From contig JAKPIR010000364.1 in assembly GCA_029549705.1 (NCBI GenBank), positions 1 through 18,286 of the forward strand: DNA of 18,286 nucleotides. Direction: 5' to 3'. Positions 15,802 to 18,286 of this stretch are shown one piece after another. The position numbers and the translations under genes were made by a program. Position 1 is the first letter of the stretch. Every line of letters begins with the position of its first letter. This DNA is from Pseudomonadota bacterium (GTDB lineage Bacteria > Pseudomonadota > Gammaproteobacteria > Burkholderiales > Methylophilaceae). The notes beneath the pieces were generated by a model. The model saw only the letters and a list, made by a program, of their open reading frames with translations. It made no database searches and was not told where the DNA came from.

Positions 15802-16271
15802 TGCGTAACTTTTTGCTGTTTTTTATGTTCACCATGTTTGCTGGGCAAGCGCTAGCCGAGCAGGCGCGGCCGATTGCGGTGATTGTGCAAAATGATGAAG
15901 ATGCGAATAAGCTGGCTGCTGAAGATTTAAGCCTGATTTACTGGCGCAAAAAACAATATTGGCAAGGTGGTTTACGCATTCACCCGGTCAATTTGCATGC
16001 TGAGCATCCGCTGCGGCTCAATTTTTCAAAAGTGGTGCTGGGCAGTTTGCCTGCCACGCAAACCAACTACTGGAACGGCCTGTATTTTCATGGCACCACG
16101 CCGCCTTATAGCGTGCAGTCCGAAGAGGCGGTCATTCGTTTTGTTGCCAATACCAAAGGTGCCATCGGTTATGTGGATGCATGCAAAGTCGACGCGCGCG
16201 TCAACGCCGTTTTATGGATAAACGACAATAAACTCAGCACGACAAAACCAACCTTAGATTGCGGTATTTGA
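15801..16271 (+). CDS. Small PstS-like periplasmic substrate-binding protein
   Basis: This 156-residue protein has a signal peptide, MRNFLLFFMFTMFAGQALA, leaving about 137 mature residues. The body matches the short PstS-like/phosphate-ABC-transporter-binding-protein family in pattern: an N-terminal strand RPIAVIVQND, then LSLIYWRKKQYWQGG, HPVNLHAEHPLRLNFSKVVLG, an aromatic YWNGLYFHGT region, and VIRFVANTKGAIGYVDA near the C terminus. That last motif is typical of PBP-like domains. It is about half the length of true PstS, and no ABC transporter genes are near. Transport is therefore unlikely to be its job; it may bind a ligand or anion and present it to the kinase or barrel, which is inference. 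It overlaps the barrel gene by one base. Confidence 0.8.
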   Translation: MRNFLLFFMFTMFAGQALAEQARPIAVIVQNDEDANKLAAEDLSLIYWRKKQYWQGGLRIHPVNLHAEHPLRLNFSKVVLGSLPATQTNYWNGLYFHGTTPPYSVQSEEAVIRFVANTKGAIGYVDACKVDARVNAVLWINDNKLSTTKPTLDCGI

Positions 16272-16320
16272 GGTGCATTTTCGCCTGTTAAAAATACGCT
16301 TTAACTGCACTTAATTCACA

Positions 16321-16384
16321 CGAGAAAAAATAAATGCTCTGCAAGCCTTTATTTATAAGGCTTGCAGAGCATCGAAAAAGGTTG
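16321..16384 (-). repeat. 64-bp dispersed palindromic repeat, copy B (inverted)
   Basis: This is the second copy of the repeat, in opposite orientation to copy A and exactly the same length. Its stem is perfect: ATGCTCTGCAAGCCTT (16334-16349) and AAGGCTTGCAGAGCAT (16357-16372) around a 7-base loop TATTTAT. The ends CGAGAAAAAATAA and CGAAAAAGGTTG are the inverse of the ends of copy A. Read leftward, the stem is followed by TTATTTTTT, so it could act as a second terminator for the leftward EamA-type gene. Confidence 0.92.
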
Positions 16385-16390
16385 GCGTAA

Positions 16391-16414
16391 AAACCAAGCA
16401 AAAATGCGTGGTTT
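16391..16414. terminator. Hairpin terminator, probably bidirectional
   Basis: Arms AAACCAAGCA (16391-16400) and TGCGTGGTTT (16405-16414) pair at 9 of 10 positions around a loop AAAA. Rightward, the stem is followed by CTTGTTTTATTTTTT, which would end the barrel/PstS-like transcript. Leftward, the stem ends in a T-run (GGTTTTTACG) just 6 bases after the EamA-type stop codon. It sits between two convergent transcripts and directly beside repeat copy B. Confidence 0.65.
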
Positions 16415-16420
16415 CTTGTT

Positions 16421-16843
16421 TTATTTTTTAGCAATGACCAGTATGCCCGCTATCACCATTAAGGCGCCAACAAACATCCGCATTGTCATGACTTCTTTCA
16501 GCAACCACCAAGCCAATAACATGGCAACAACGACACTGCCTTTATCAATAAGGGCTACGGTAGCAACATCACCGAGTTTGAGCGCTTTGTAATAAAAAAC
16601 CCAAGAGCCTGCTGTGGTCACTGCTGAAATGGCCAGCCAGATAATGTGCGTTTTTTGTAATGCCTTAATTTCAGAGGGATCAACCGCTAGTAATGCAAAT
16701 ATCAATACAAAAATGCACACAAACAAGGTGCGTACAGTGAGACCCAGTTCAGCAGAAATTCCAACTAATCCTTGCTTGGCAACCACCGCCGTAAAGCCAG
16801 CAAAAACCATAGAAATCATGGCGTAAATGACCCAGCGTTCCAT
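16421..16843 (-). CDS. Half-size EamA/DMT-type membrane transporter
   Basis: The product is a 140-residue inner-membrane protein with about five hydrophobic segments and one EamA repeat, of the kind grouped as COG2510. ERWVIYAMISMVFAGFTAVV is the first helix. TTAGSWVFYYKALKLGDVATVALIDKGS and FVGALMVIAGILVIAKK are typical EamA wording. Full-length EamA proteins have two such repeats, so this form would need to dimerise. Substrate is unknown. A longer frame opens at 16909, but its first 22 residues overlap the DUF1003 gene and look unlike an EamA start. The ATG at 16843 leaves a 19-base gap and begins right at the first helix. It is the last gene of a three-gene leftward string and is followed by a hairpin terminator. 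Confidence 0.85.
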   Translation of the reverse strand: MERWVIYAMISMVFAGFTAVVAKQGLVGISAELGLTVRTLFVCIFVLIFALLAVDPSEIKALQKTHIIWLAISAVTTAGSWVFYYKALKLGDVATVALIDKGSVVVAMLLAWWLLKEVMTMRMFVGALMVIAGILVIAKK

Positions 16844-16862
16844 TATATTTGCCCAGTCATCG

Positions 16863-17390
16863 TTATTTGTTGGCACTTGCATTCGTGAGCAGCAATTGTG
16901 CCGTTTCATGCATTGTTTGTTCTAACTGTTGAATACGTTCATCCACGCGATGAATCGCCAATTCGGCGCGCACATTCACTTCGTGGTCAATTTCCGCGTC
17001 CAGTCTATCGCGTGCGCTCTGCCGATTTTGCGACATCATAATAATCGGTGCCTGAATCGCCGCCAGCATAGAAAGCACTAAGTTCAGAAAAACATAAGGG
17101 TACGGGTCAAACGCTTGGTGACGGGGCCCGAGAATCTCGGTATTTAAGAAAGCCCACATCAGTAAACTCACCAAGAAAATAATAATAAATGACCACGAAC
17201 CCGCAACCTTGGCCACGGCATCGGCCGCGCGCTGACCAAAAGTTCGGTAGTCGATATATTCTTGATTAACGTCACGCACTTCTTCCATGTGCTCAATCAT
17301 GTCGGCGATGATTTCACGCTCATCAATTGTCAGCGCATCCCAACTTTTTTGAGTGATTTTATGGAAGTGTTTTTTTGTAGAAGTTGTCAT
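16863..17390 (-). CDS. DUF1003 family membrane protein
   Basis: The 175-residue product has a charged N-terminal cytoplasmic part (DEREIIADMIEHMEEVRDVN). Two membrane helices follow, at about residues 66-84 and 98-118, and then a C-terminal coiled-coil-like helix (SARDRLDAEIDHEVNVRAEL and on). The stretch AFDPYPYVFLNLVLSMLAAIQ, running into APIIMMSQNRQ, is the hallmark of DUF1003. No function is established for the family that I know of. The ATG follows AGGTAAATCACT, a modest ribosome binding site. The gene lies 38 bases after the DUF347-type gene and 19 bases before the EamA-type gene, so the three probably share a transcript. Confidence 0.9.
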   Translation of the reverse strand: MTTSTKKHFHKITQKSWDALTIDEREIIADMIEHMEEVRDVNQEYIDYRTFGQRAADAVAKVAGSWSFIIIFLVSLLMWAFLNTEILGPRHQAFDPYPYVFLNLVLSMLAAIQAPIIMMSQNRQSARDRLDAEIDHEVNVRAELAIHRVDERIQQLEQTMHETAQLLLTNASANK

Positions 17391-17428
17391 AGTGATTTAC
17401 CTGATAATTACCTAAAACTGATTGTATA

Positions 17429-18184
17429 TCAATGACTAGCACTAGTTGCGGCACGTTGTGGAAAAACTAAAATGCAGATGACCATAACGATTAAAAGGGC
17501 TAAAGAGGCCGAGTAGCGGCTTAACGCTAAGCCACCATTGGCGATGGGCTTATCTAAAAAGTCGCCCAGTACCGCCCCCAATGGGCGGGTGATAATAAAT
17601 GCCGCCCAAAACAGCAAGGTTTTAGATAAATTTGTCCAAAAATAAGCAGCCACGATTGCGGCCAATAACCCACCAAAAATAATCTCCGCGCCTAAGTAAC
17701 CAAGCCCAGCGGTGTCTGCAGTCCAATCGCCCAACGCCGTGCCTAGCGTTTGAGAGAACATAATCGTGACCCAGTAAAACATTTCAGTTTTTGGCGTGTT
17801 AATTGACGAGACTGATACCGAGCCTAAAGTTGCAAACCAAATAGCTAGCGATGCCAGCAACAGCACCAACAAAAGCGCCGAGCCGCCTGTGTAACCGATG
17901 CCGAGTGAACGTGTGGCAAAATCTGCCAGCGTGGTACCCAACGTGGTGGTGGTAATAATGGTAGCCCAATATAAAAAAGGGTGAAGTTGTTTGGCCTTGA
18001 TTTGCAGTGTCACCACCACAAAAAACAGCAGGGTGAAAATAAAACTGCTAACTAAGTATCCAAGATTCATCGACATGGAGAGTGCGTCACCCGCCGTTTC
18101 GCCAAGGGTAGTTGCCAAGATTTTAATCACCCAAAAGATGAAGGTAAGCTCGGGGACTTTAGAAAGAGACGTACGATTTGTCAC
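17429..18184 (-). CDS. Four-repeat membrane protein (DUF347/COG4705 type)
   Basis: This 251-residue inner-membrane protein has four internal repeats, each of about two membrane helices. Every repeat carries an aromatic-Trp pair, 7 residues, (T/P)LG, 3 residues, then (G/A)D: FW near 17, YW near 72, YW near 137 and FW near 192. This is the DUF347 repeat pattern, described as four tandem units with a conserved tryptophan. The buried Asp in each repeat suggests ion or metal handling, but no function is known to me. The start is GTG at 18184; SLSKVPELTFIFWVIKILA right after it is the usual family N terminus, and no internal ATG precedes the first repeat. A weak AGGTG lies 11 bases upstream of the GTG. 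It is probably the first gene of the three-gene membrane string. Confidence 0.88.
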   Translation of the reverse strand: MTNRTSLSKVPELTFIFWVIKILATTLGETAGDALSMSMNLGYLVSSFIFTLLFFVVVTLQIKAKQLHPFLYWATIITTTTLGTTLADFATRSLGIGYTGGSALLLVLLLASLAIWFATLGSVSVSSINTPKTEMFYWVTIMFSQTLGTALGDWTADTAGLGYLGAEIIFGGLLAAIVAAYFWTNLSKTLLFWAAFIITRPLGAVLGDFLDKPIANGGLALSRYSASLALLIVMVICILVFPQRAATSASH

Positions 18185-18245
18185 TGGCGTAGGAGCACCT
18201 TTACAGCGTCATTAAAAATACTTAAATTTGTGTCATTTCTACATG

Positions 18246-18286
18246 CAACCTTTTTCGATGCTCTGCGAGCCTTTATTTACAAGGCT
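18246..18286 (+). repeat. 64-bp dispersed palindromic repeat, copy C (cut by window end)
   Basis: The first 41 bases of a third copy are present: CAACCTTTTTCG, stem arm ATGCTCTGCGAGCCTT (18258-18273), loop TATTTAC and the start of the facing arm, AAGGCT. The left end and stem match copy A, but the loop is the exact inverse complement of the loop of copy A (GTAAATA). It lies upstream of the DUF347-type gene, in the region that should hold the promoter of that gene. The rest lies outside the window. Confidence 0.85.

Noticed and set aside
16844..16909. Longer N terminus for the EamA-type gene
   Set aside because: It would overlap the DUF1003 coding end and adds a polar, cysteine-containing stretch unlike EamA proteins.

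Overview
This window looks like chromosomal DNA from a Gram-negative betaproteobacterium of moderate GC. The basis is a Kdo transferase for LPS core, a TolC/RND/adaptor envelope pump, a B12-dependent ribonucleotide reductase, and a pcm-like/tolC pair lying next to waaA. The Methylophilaceae are my best guess for the family, but that rests on overall gene flavour and is inference only. I see no phage genes, insertion sequences, CRISPR arrays, rRNA or tRNA. The ordinary genes all read through without visible frameshifts.

Layout from left to right. (1) The 5' part of nrdJ (class II ribonucleotide reductase) runs leftward off the edge. A 358-base intergenic region follows, carrying a tandem pair of NrdR-box-like sites. 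(2) waaA runs rightward and converges on (3) a long leftward gene string: tetR, RND adaptor lipoprotein, RND pump, pcm-like methyltransferase, tolC-type channel, isochorismatase-like hydrolase, and an unrecognised membrane-anchored protein. Spacings are tight, from a 4-bp overlap to under 100 bp, so this is probably one efflux operon led by its own regulator. (4) Upstream of tetR, on the same strand, is a small DUF2269-type membrane protein gene. Its promoter region contains a perfect 12-bp-arm palindrome between and over the -35 and -10 elements. (5) A signalling block follows: a sigma-54 activator and a sensor kinase (leftward) diverge from an outer-membrane barrel protein and a small PstS-like periplasmic protein (rightward, stop/start overlapping). 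(6) At the right end is a leftward string of three membrane-protein genes: a four-repeat DUF347/COG4705-type protein, a DUF1003 protein and a half-size EamA-type transporter. It is closed by a hairpin terminator.

The most distinctive non-coding structure is a 64-bp dispersed palindromic repeat. It is present in full at 10936-10999 (+) and 16321-16384 (-), and cut by the window edge at 18246-18286 (+). Its 16-bp stems, flanking T-rich tracts and ends are conserved, while the 7-base loop is inverted in the third copy.

The best candidates for a less-described system are the kinase/sigma-54 activator/barrel/PstS-like block and the palindromic repeat family. Neither can be called novel without database searches.
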